A stretch of DNA of 64,000 bases from Bostrychus sinensis (taxonomy: Eukaryota; Chordata; Actinopteri; Gobiiformes; Eleotridae), in assembly GCA_020698575.1 (NCBI GenBank), contig CM036250.1:25991500-26055499 (forward strand). The letters are read 5' to 3'. Below the pieces are notes generated by a model, which saw nothing but the letters and a program-made list of their open reading frames with translations, did no database searches and was not told where the DNA came from. This document shows, piece after piece, positions 11,401 to 23,700 of the stretch; the first letter of the stretch is position 1, and each line of letters opens with the position of its first letter. The position numbers and the translations under genes are program-made.

Positions 11401-14400
11401 CTTTCAAAACTATGCTGCGCAATTGTGTCCGAAGACTTACAAAACACTTCAGGCCTGTTTTTGAAAGGACTTTCTTCCCCATACCGCCTTATGGATGCCC
11501 GATCCCGTCAGACCTCGGAAGTTAAGCAGGGTAGGGCCTGGTCAGTACCTGGATGGGAGACCGCTGGGGAACACCAGGAGGCCGGTGTGAATGTTGGTGG
11601 TGGTCGGAGGGTCCGTTGGCGCAGATGTGTGCAGCCGTGCTTCTGTCAGTCTACCCCGGGGGAAACTGTGGCTACAAAACGTAGCTTACCAACACCGAGT
11701 ATGGAGTGAATGAAATACCCCTTACCTACTGTGTAAAGCGCTTTGGGTGACTTGTGTCATAGTTAAAGCACTATATAAATACCATTCCCTTCCCTTCCCC
11801 TAGATATGGAGTATTACCTACAACAACTGGCTGACCTTCGCGCTGCTGGTGTGGTCCTGTATTATCTGGATGATGCGGGACCGAAGGCGGTACGCAATGA
11901 TGTCCGCTCCGGTGTTAGCGGTGTACGGTACTGCGCTGGTGACTCTGGGCTTCCTCAGCGGCCTGCGCCTGAGCCGGGCCGAGCTCTATCCCGCTCTGCC
12001 CCCCGCGGTCATCGTGGACTTCGACCTGAACAGTTACCACCCTGCGCCCTGTGTGCATCTGGGAGCCAAGGTCAGAGAAATATCACACTTTTTAGCCTTA
12101 AATAAACTAACAAGTTGAGTTGCTGACCGTCAAATTTTATCCCCCCACAGTCACAGTGTTGTAGTTAGTCCATTTTACAAAAAAAAAAAAAAAAATCAGG
12201 ATGACCATCCCTCCCTATTCAACCGGGACAGTCTAATTTTTAGGCTCCTTGTCCCATGCCCCAACACATAGGCATTATCAACAAACCATGTCCCAGTTGT
12301 CCCCATTTTAGCCAATAGAAAAGTAGAGGAAACTTAAAACGCATTTGTCTAAAGACCTTTGTCACTGAAATTATTTACATTGTTTTTTATTAATAAATTA
12401 GCATCAGAATTCAAAACTTAAGCCATATCCTCATATACTAGAAGCTTTTTTTGTTACTTGGTCAGTTCAAATAAGTGGAAAGTGGAATAAATAAGGAAAA
12501 AATAAGTGTCCCAGCTTTTTGGGTCTAAAAATCTGGTCACCCTAATAAAAATGTCTCAATACAATAAAAATGTCTCCTATTGCATGTTTTACAGATAGCC
12601 TATTGGATATAGAAGAGAGATTTTTTTTGGATGTGAAGATTTTAAGAGTTCATACTTGAAAAAGGCCTGGAACTGTATGAAAAATGTAGCCTAAAAGCAA
12701 GTTTGATCACCATATACTGAACTATGCTTATTGCAGGTTTTATACAGCTTCAGTTTTTGGCTGATGTTCCGTCAACAGCTGAAGGAGCGAGCTGAGGCAC
12801 AGAGTCTAAAGGCAGAATCCCTAGATGAAGTGAAAGTGATGTCAGGTTGGGTAAAATTTTGTTGATTGTAAAGTTATTTACTATTTCATGTTTTTAGCAA
12901 ATACCTTATCCATATATACATATATATAATTTAATCGCGTTAATTTCAATTGACGCATCAATTAATTTGATCACAACAAAAATATTAAGATGACACTGAC
13001 AGAGGCAGCAACACGTCATGGGTCTTCCAGCGGAGCAGAAATGCACAGCGTGAGCGTAGAAGACGACACATTTCCGTTTCCATCCATCAGGCGCGCTCGA
13101 GATGAGCCAGACCTGCGCAGTTTCGATCAGTGTCGGTCTGTGCGCAGTGCACGCTGGTTAGATTTGTGTCCGACTTGTTCCCGACTTGCTCTGATGCCAC
13201 AAGTGCGACGGTCACTGTGAGATCCAAACGAGACCAGCGCCTGAGCCAGGGCCGCAGTTCATCAGGAGCAACTGCGGAGGCTGCACGGCTCAGTGCATGA
13301 TGGGAAAACGCACACCTGTCAGCGGCGAACGGACAGGTGATTGGATCTGAGTTTAGTGCTGATCAGAAACGTAATGCACCGACACTTCACAGCCCTCCTC
13401 TCCTCCTCCCCCGCCTCTTTTTAAAAAAAAATACAGACTAAAGTTACAGTTTTGACCTGGATAAAGCAACACACGCGAGAAGTGGATTTCAGGCTGTGAT
13501 GGTGCGTGATCTGAGTCACAAACTGTCCGACTTCAGTACAGGTGTATTTCCTCTCCTCTCATTGCGGCCGTGCGCTCTCGTTCACAATCCAGGCGAGGCG
13601 CAGTTCATCTGGAACGAGCCTAATGCAACAAGTGAACGAGCTAAAGCAACATGAGTGACCAAAAAGACACATTGCTAAATGGACAATTCTGCTTCAAATC
13701 GTCACCAGACAGCAATATAGACAAAACAAAAGTTATGTGCAGTCTATGCAAGGATGAGTTCAATTACCACTGGAGTAACACAGTTCATAGTATTTACACT
13801 GTTGTGAACCACAACAATTGTTATTAATTGAAGAATTAAACTTATTTTTGTTAAAGTTCTAAAAGAGATTACACATGATTTTTTAGGTAAGTTTTGTGTA
13901 TTTGTTGGTTGTACCTTATTTAGGCAAACTTTGTCTGAGTTACAGGTCTCAAAGAGACTATTCATTTACTTTCTTTGCAAGTTTTGTTTGCATTGCACAA
14001 GTTTACAGTAAAGTATGTGAAGGTTAATTCAGAATAAATGTTCTAATTTTACAATTTTGTGTTTGTACGTGAATTCATAATACGATTAATCACTGGTAAT
14101 TGATTAATAACTGGTAGTTATTAATCGCAATTAATTTTTTTCAGATTTGCAATTAATTAGTTCATTTTTTTTAATGATAAGGTATTTAGTGGTGGGACTT
14201 GATAAACAAAATAATCTAATTAATTACAGGCTTTGTAATTAATTAATCACAATTAATCACATTTTTACCAAATAGCAATATTTATATGTCAGAAATAAAA
14301 TATAGGAGCTTATTTGTATGTTATGGCGTATTTTAACTTGATTTCAAACTAACACTGCGTTCAAACATGGCAGTAATCAGCGTTTGTGCATCGATCTCCA

Positions 14401-14639
14401 CCTCCCATGCACGTAGCGTGGGGCGCCTCTCTCTGTCTCTCCTCCTGTGCTCTGCGTGTGTCCACTCACATTTTGTGTTTTGGTCGTGTGGATGTCCAAC
14501 CCTGGTTACTGTGCGCCAGAAACTAGGTCACTGAGAAAAGTTCCATGTTGTCACAGACAAGTGCGATTAATTGCGTTAATTTTTTTAACACGTTAATTCT
14601 CTGTAATTAATTAATAGTGATTAATGCGTCCCAGCCCTA

Positions 14640-14709
<70 letters not shown>

Positions 14710-17700
14710 GTTGTTGTTGGGTTCCATGTGCTTTGACCCCTTTCAGGTTGGATATGCCACTGTATTTGTCACTCTATTGCACAATGCAATGTTTTATAAA
14801 TTGTCTCAATGTCTTTCTCAGAGGAGGAGAGTCAGCCCTCTCCACTTGTCGTAATGATAATATCAGGCGTCAAAGGCACGCTGGTCAAATACTGGATCCT
14901 CTTCTGCTGCTCAATGTTTTTTATAGTCAGCTTCTCTGGGAAGGTAAAGATCAAATGAATACGCAAAACTACCTTTGTATCAGATTTTTAGATGGGTGAG
15001 AGGAGCCAAAAATTATGTACTGTGTATGTCTGTGTCATTCAGGTGGTTGTCTACAAGATCCTCTACATCGTGCTTTTCCTCTTCTGTGTCGTCTTGTACC
15101 AGGTTTGAGCTTCTTTTCAATCTATTTATTTGTTTGTGAAAATAGAAAGGGTTTAACAATTCTTAGTAGTCTTCTGACCTGTTTCTGGTGCCTAAAACCC
15201 TTAAAATGTTGTATTTTCAAATTGTAAACATTTGTACCAGACATTTCAGTTTATGGTAAGAACCACAATAATGACAGAAAACTAACATATATCTTACATT
15301 TTAACATTTTTATTGGGGCCTAAACATTGCAAAAACACTGCAAAACATCAAATAACCAAATAGAACAGCCCAAGCTCAACCTTTAGGTCACTATTACAGG
15401 ACATCATCTGGGGCAGCAGTAGCTCAGTCAGTAGAGATGCTAGCCTACTAACCTGAAGGTTGGCAGTTCAAGCCCCACAACTGGCATTGCATACTGTCAT
15501 TGTGTCCTTGGGCAAGATAGTTCACCCACCTTGCCAAGTATGAATGTGTCAGTGTGGCTGTGCTTGATGGTCGGAGAGGTCGTAAGTGCAAAATGGCACT
15601 CTGCCCCAGGGCACATTCATCACCACTGAGTGTGACTGAATAATGTGCCAATTTGTAAAGTGACTTTGAGTGTCTAAAAAATCACTATATAAGACTAATA
15701 CAATATTATTATACTTTTATCAGATGGTTCGGACTGCTTTTGGCATTAGGCACATCCATACAGGCCTAAACCATATACTGTTCATTTGGAATTACACATC
15801 TTCTGTTGCTGGTCTTGGTGACTATTTTTCTGTTGCCATGTATTTGGAACAGTAGGTGGAAGTAAGTGTTGAATTTAAAAACATACTATGAGGAATAGAC
15901 ACGAAACATACTGTAGATAAAACAATAATGTAATTTAAATAGTGAATTATCTTATATGACAGAAAACTAAATGATCACAGACAGTAAGAATCAGGGGAGC
16001 TGAATTCTCTCCATTCCTGTTACCTCCTGGATTAAACAGTGGCAGCAGGTCCTCAGTGAAACAGCAGTTTGTGAAAGAGTAGAATAGCATTGCAGTAACT
16101 ATGTCATAAAAAGAGACAAGACCTTCTTCATAGTCCACAAATATGCCAGTTTTCTGAGGAGAGAACTTTAGGTGGAGGTTGATTGAAATCTTTTTATGAA
16201 CTTTGTATCCACCTTCTATTAAACTAATTAAGCAGTATTTGTTTGTAGGGTTTGGGTATATTTCTCCCTTCCTTTGCATGGACCTGTTGGCCATGCCTAA
16301 GTACCAAACAGTTTTTTCTTTAACCTGAACCTCAAAATAAAATTGACCTAAAGAAGGCCTTTGCATTCCTACAACACAGACACACAAAGAAAATCTCTCA
16401 GGGTTGTCTGCCACGTCTTTTCTTTGATCACTGCGATGAACCTGTTTGTTATCATAGGACAGGACTAAGTTTGGATGTGCCGTGTCAGGATCTAAAGTAA
16501 CCTCCACCGCAAACTGCTGCAGTCTTTTCAACTCATTCTTAAATACCTTCTTTAGCTCACCACTAAGCTCATTGTCCTCCAGCATAGACATTGCTTTGGC
16601 CACTCTTCCCCCATATAATGGAGTCTTCACAGTCACCTCTGTCCAGTCTTTTACACTGGGAGCAGGTTTGACTGAAGTGAAAGTTTGTAGAAAATGGAGG
16701 TGGTCTGCAGAGCACCAGAGCTCCTCCAGCTCAGCTCTTCTTTGCTCCAGCTCTGAAATTTCTTCTTCAAGTTCTTGAATCAACCCTGCAGCTTCTTCCT
16801 CTGTCTTTCTGTGCTGTTCTTCAATGCCCTGTTTGAACTTGTCAAGACTTTGTTGCACAGACTTTATTAAAACATTAAAGACTTCAACCCCCTTTTCTTT
16901 TTCTCTCACTGCGTTTTTCTGACTGAGCTCCACCAAGTGCTGGATCTTCTTAATTTTGTTTCATCTTTCTTCAATCCTTTGCTTCACTTCTGCCTGTTTT
17001 ATCTCACACTCAGTGGGACTGCATCATGATTTTTGTGATCTAAGGAGGTGCATTGGAGACAAATAAACTTTGAGTCATCCCTACAGAACAGCTCCAGAGG
17101 CTTGTCGTGTTCGGGGCAGATCTGATCTTCCAGGTTTTCCAGCAGCTCAATCAGCTGGTGTCTTTTCAAACGGAAAATGGTCAAGTGAGGCTCCAGGTGG
17201 CTCTGACTGTATGAAGCCATACAGACCAGGCATGATTTCAGAGCTTTGAGTCTGGGTTCGGAGGAGACATCACACCTAACATCTCCTGGTTTTGCAGCTT
17301 GTGGCTCTGAGCTCACAATATTTTCCTTTTGAGGCTTCTTCTGAAACTGAGAGACCATCTCAGACAAACAAGTGCTGATTTTTAACTGCGGCCTCATGCT
17401 AAAATCCTCTTTACACACTGGGCAGCGGCACTGGTCGCTGTTGTCCCAGTGTTTGTTGATGCAGATCTTGTAGAAGCTGTGTCCACATGCAGTAGTGACT
17501 GGATCAGTCAAGACCCCCAAACAGATGGAGCACAGAAACTGGTCTTCAGACATCACACAGCTCACAGCAGCCATTGCTAGTAAAGACAGGAAGTGTATAT
17601 TTATCTATGAACTATTTGTGTAAAATAAGCAAATGCACAATGCGAATGTGTGAATTTTTAGTCAAAACACAACTTATTTTATCCCTTATCTCACTTTCAC

Positions 17701-20700
17701 ATCTTTTTTGGTAATTAGAACAATAGATTCAAATAAGCTGAACATTGAAACTACATTCAACCTCTCACAAATACTTTGGCCTGGCCCACCAGTTAAGGAT
17801 GCAATTTAAAAAACACCTCTAATGTGCTATATTTTGGTCCTTCACTTGACATTGTCATTAGCCTGTGCTTTACTGTGTCATACTAATTGGTTTTACATTA
17901 AATATGACCAGTTTTACTCACCAGACCAGTTTGAGTTGAGCTCAAATGTAGACGGTTTTATTCCATGCGCTCTGTCTCTGTTTTAGTTTCATTTCTCATG
18001 TAGCTGCATTTTGTGTAATGCTGCTAATGTTGTCCCGCCTCTAATTCACTTCCTATTTTAACACAGTTCAGTACATTTTTTAGACATGCAACGGCTGTCA
18101 GTGTTACTATCAAACATACAATAGCATTCATGGTTTGACACACATTTTAATATTATTAGTGTGATATCATCTGTTAGCCCTGAAGTCATCATGAGGAAGC
18201 CCTTCTCCTTGAGTGAGCATGCAATCACATTTGAAGTAAACGTATATACAACCCCAAATCCAAAAAATAGGTTGGACACTTTATAGAAATAAAAATGGTT
18301 GGAGGTACATCAGGTCAGGAGACAAGATGGGGTGAGCTAGAGTCATCTCTGGGACATCTAACAGTGACCGGACATCTGCAACAGTAACCACTGCTCCAAT
18401 CCAAGACAGGGACAGAAGGACAACTTGTCAATAGCAGTCAACTATGTAATGCATTGACCATTTACATACATAAGCGAAATAATCTGTAAACTGCTCGTAA
18501 TAGGCGTGCTAATTCTGAAAAGGTTTATTGTAACACTCTTTTTTTATACACCGAGACAACACAACAGTCTCATCTGCCCACAAGTACTAAATTACACTTA
18601 CAGCACATTATTGATTTTGACTCACACAACCATTTTTTTCTTCACTTTTCCCCGATTTCCACTACTCATCTTGTATTTTTGCTGACCTTTTAAAATCTCT
18701 GTCTGAAGGCACTTAGACAATCGACCTAATGGCTGCGGAGGTGACGTCAGACAAGACATACTAAAGTGTTTGATGGAAGAAATATAAATGACATAGCTAG
18801 TGACTGTGTTAAATCTGTGCAAGGTGTTTTTAAGCAAAGTCAGGCCAAATAGGTCACTTTAAACAAACACAACAGGGCAGTAAACTGTAGTTTACAATGG
18901 TTACATTTTTGGGTTATACAACAATCATGCATACGATTATAGCCACAAATAATTGTCAGGTTGTCATGATGGTGCCTGATAAAGACATTTATTCATATGT
19001 AGCCCAACATTACAAAAGTTACTTCAAAGGGCTTCACAAACAAAACAGCCACAAGACAGTATTCACTGTCCTTAGACCCTCTATCACAGTAAGGAATAAT
19101 GCACTCAAAGTTGTTCAAATGCTCACGCTTTCCCATTTTTCCTTCTTCTAACACATCAAGTTTAAGGACAAAATGTTCACTTGTTGCCTAATACAGTATA
19201 TCCCACCCAATAACAGGTGCCATGATGACGATATAATCTGTGTTATTCACTTCACCTGTCAGTGGTCGTAATGTAATGTTGTCTATTTGAACAATGGTTC
19301 TCTCTTTTTAGACCCGTTACGATGTATGGCGGCGAGTGCTAAAGACGTTTTGGGCTGTAGTAGTGGGATACTCGATGGTGGTCTTGATTGCCATCTACAT
19401 GTATCAGTTCAGGAGTGTCTCTGCTCTGTTCAGACAGATCATGGGCATGTCAGAGGAAGGGTGAGTGGCTGTCTTCAGCATATACACTGTAAATATCTTT
19501 TATGCACTACACATTTAACTGGACATTCTGTAATTCACTGTAGTTGTATTATCAAGAAAAATATATTCACAATAGACTAAAAACAATATATAAGGTGTTG
19601 AGGCTGACATTTCATGAGAACAGTCACAGTGAATTTTGTGGCTGATTTATGTACCATTGTTTTCTACATAATAATGAAAATCTAATTTGTTTGCATCTCT
19701 CCAGTCTTCGTGATCTGGGTTTGGAGCGATATGACACGGTGGAATTATTTGCTCGGATCCTCCTCCCTGCTGCCTTTCTTTTGGCCTGTATCCTCCAGCT
19801 GCACTACTTCAACTCAGACTTCCTCGCTCTCACCGACCTGGAGAATGTACCTGTACGAGAGGTGTCAAGGTACAACTCTCCACAATCCACAATCACTATA
19901 TGACACTGAACAAAAAGACCAACAGTAAACCTTCAAAGCATTTTTTTACACAGATCTTCTTGAAAAAATGAAACTAGTTACTCTAGTATGATGTTCAGCT
20001 GAGAATATTCTAAACTAGTAATATTACATTATTTCACTTTATTTGAGTAACTTTGCATTTAACATATTTTTTACTTGTGTGTGAATTTCTCTATAGTTTA
20101 TGTTAAATTAAAGGTCTAATTGATCTTTCCTTTTTACTCTGTTCAGTGATGAGGAGCTCAAGAGTTCAATCGGTGTGATAACAGACATGTAAGATACTTT
20201 GTTCATAAATTAATGAGTGAAAGGCATTATTCAAGCTACATTTTGTTTTTTATTAAATTCTCAGCATCAAGGAAACCATTGCAAAGCTCAAAAAGAGGTG
20301 AGACTTTGTTTTATTAGTGTTGCTTGGTTCTAGTTTTGGTTATATATATTGAGTTTGCCTGTTATGTTTTAGGCTTGTGAAGGAGCAGATGGGAGAAGGC
20401 AAAAGCCAGGACACACTGGACAGCGTTGGTCTTCAAACGTCTTCAGAGAAAGACCCTGGAGAGGAACAAATGGAGAATGGAGAAGGTACAACCAGGCAAA
20501 ACTATATAAAGTCTTTTTTTCTTTCTTTCTAAATCAGTGATTTTCATATAAAAAAAAAGTTAACTGGTGGATTAGGGCTGGAAAGTAGTTTGAGGAAAGA
20601 CAAATTATAAAATTCTTTTAATAATAAAATGGTTCTGTAAATGATCAGGGATGAAATTGGATTCATCAGACCAGTTGAAAACCACTGCTTTAGACCAATC

Positions 20701-23700
20701 AATTAAGAGAGATCAATTAAAATGCGGAAGTAATGGTAATTTTCCTCCCATCTTTCATCAGACAATCCCCCCAGCAGCTTTGGTGTAGATCAGTGGGATG
20801 TGATCGTGGACCGGGCCAGTCTGCTGCTCTATCAGGGTTTGTCAGGACTTCGCAGACTTCAGGAGCTGATCTGGAGATTGATGGAGCTGCACAGCCTTAA
20901 AATAGTGTCTTCTGGCATCATCTGGGTGTCTCTGCAAGAGGTAGGAGTGATTTATACTGCATATCAATGAGAAGAGGTGTGTGCAAACAGGCTGGGATGG
21001 GTGCAGAAAAGTTTCTGGTGTGTTGTGTAATAAAATAATTTAATTAAGAATGAAAGAAAAGGTGTACAAGACAGTGATGAGACCAGCAATGTTGTTTGGT
21101 TTAGACACAATGTCGCTGAAGGAAAGACAAGCTTAAAATGTTGAGGTTCTTTTTTGGAGTGACAAGGATGACGTTGGTGTGAGAGAATGCAGATGATAGC
21201 GTTAGATGGAGGCAAATGATTCACTGTGGTGACCCTGAATAGAACAGGAGTCACATACAGTTTGCGATCTATGGTAAGTATATATAAATAACAACTATGT
21301 TTGACTTGTCCAGGTTTCTCTTATGAACATGCTCTTTCTGGTCTTGTGGGTTTTTGCCTTACCGTTTCCACGGTTACGACCTTTGTCCTCCAGTATCTCA
21401 GCTGTTTGGGCTTGTATTATGGTGGTGTGTAAGATGTTTTACCAGCTCAAAGTCATCAAGCCCCTCGACTATTCCTCCAACTGCACTGCTGTGAGTATTT
21501 AAGTATTAGTATCATATTTTAAAAGAGGGAGGCTTAACTACCACCTATATTACCAAAAGCTGACCTCTGTGTTCATTTGTTGATCAGGGTCTGCAGCAGA
21601 CTAACAGTTCTGGTTTTGGTGAAGAAGAAGAGATCAGAAGTAACATGCTGGAGCTGCTGAGGAGGTCTATTCTGTACATTGAGCCCGTAGACCCTGTTTA
21701 TTGGTGTGGGGCACTTCGAAAGTGTGAGGGCAGGATCCTTCCCTGTCTCAGAGTAAGAATTATAAATGAAAATGGTTAGAGATTAGATTAATACCTTATT
21801 GATCAGTCCCTTAGTAGAGCATATTACCACTGTCATGCAGGAATTGCAAAAAGCAGCTTTTTACTATACTCGCCAGTCTTCAGCTCAACTGGATACAATA
21901 AACCAAAGCTCTTTCATTACAGCATTATATTACAAACCATGAGATAAGTTGCTTTTGCAGTTTGATGACAAAACTAGCATTCTTTCTCATTCATTAAATT
22001 TGACATTTTTAGAAACAAGTTGTTGTTGATATGCAGTAATTGTTAAATATGACTTCAGCTTAATTGTACCCAGATCGTATAGTCAGTTTAATTTTCTGTG
22101 AACTTATTGAAGTAGGACTTATGTAGACTATTTTGTAGCCTAAAATACAAATTCAAAAACTTAAACTATTTATTTATTAGCTTAGATGCTAATGAGATGC
22201 TAATTGTTACATTAAATAAAACGGCTTATTGTCAATACATGGTAGTTGATTGGTTTCCAGTTGCCAAAACCATCCTGATTGTCCATAATTTGCGATATTT
22301 AGTGGCTAATGCTAATTTGTTTTTCAAAAATATTTTGTAGTTTAAGTTACTTAGCGTATGGCACCGTCCCTTACAACACAATCAAACTGTTTACATTTAC
22401 AGGGTGTTGGCTACATTAGAACTAATTACTCTGGACTACTTGTGCAGGGTTTTAATGGGGCTTAGTATTTATGTATAGATATGATAGTTTTATATATAGT
22501 CTTTTATACAGTTTGACACACTTTGTTGATTTTCTGATTGTAATTTTACTATAGCTCCTTTAGCCTTTTTTAATTGAGTAGCCTATAAAATACATTGTTT
22601 ATGTCCATTGTACTATTGCTTTCATAGCTGTGTTGTGTTGCAGAACCACTTGATGATTTTGGGGCTGCTGGTTTTTGAGGCAACTGTTCACCGTCACCAG
22701 TTGTATTTCCGGCTTCGTAACAACCTCAAGCCTCCTCCGTTCACTATCCTCTTTCAGGGAATCACACGCCAACACCTCGACCATGGGATTTTACCATGTA
22801 TCAAATACTTCATCAACTTCTTCTACTACAAATTTGGACTGGAGGTATCAAGCTTATTCCTAGTTGTACATTACAGACTGATATCAAAGGTGGCCAAGTC
22901 TGAAAAGAGAAACCAAAGTGACTTGTCTTCCACTTTAGACAAAGTTTATGCATGTTATTTAGATAAATTATAACAGACAACTACTGTAAATATGTGGACT
23001 GTAAATATGTGGTAAGTATGTTGGACTAAATATATAGTACGTATGTATGCATGTTGATTCATATAAACTATATACAGTATTTTCAAACTAACAGTAACAT
23101 GGGGAGGACATGCAAGATTTCACTCAGAGTTCATAATATAGCTTATTAGACAACATACCTACTACTTTACATATTGCTTGAAAACATAAAAACTGAGGTT
23201 CAGAGACTTCAGCTTTCTAATTTTGCTCTCTTCTCCACAGGTCAGTTTGATTGTTGCAGTTAATGTGATTGGTCAGAGGATGGACTTCTACGCTCTTCTC
23301 CACTCCTGTGCCCTGCTGGCTGTCCTGTCCCGGCGCAGGAGGAAAGCTATAGGGGAAGTGTGGCCCAAATACTGCTGCTTTACGGCAGGACTCATGGTGC
23401 TGCAGTATCTGCTCTGCATTGGCATCCCTCCAGCTCTGTGTGTTGGTATGAACCTCCTTTTTGGCTGGAAAATAGAAATAATTATTCTAGTCCCTGTTGC
23501 AGATGTAGATTAAACTACTTCTCAATGCAATTGGATAGACATTGATTTAATTAATCAGAAAACTGGTGTGGTAGTAGACACAGTGATCTGCATTTGGATA
23601 AATGCAGTGTGAAAAACTTAAACCCAAAGCTTTGTATAAAGCCCTCAACATTGCAGTGATTAATGATTATGATTGGTCAGGTTGAATTATTTAGGTGGAA

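Noticed and set aside
11478..11590. A 5S rRNA gene
   Set aside because: The promoter boxes are recognisable, but the 5S sequence is diverged and runs straight into a SINE body and tail with no T-run terminator at the 5S end. It is a SINE head.
12990..13220. Open frame inside hAT copy 1
   Set aside because: The inverted copy at 33600-33750 does not conserve it as protein and it matches no family. The real coding trace is the BED-finger start at 13651.
15410..15482. A tRNA gene
   Set aside because: A and B boxes are present but no complete cloverleaf closes, and the unit continues as a 300-bp SINE.
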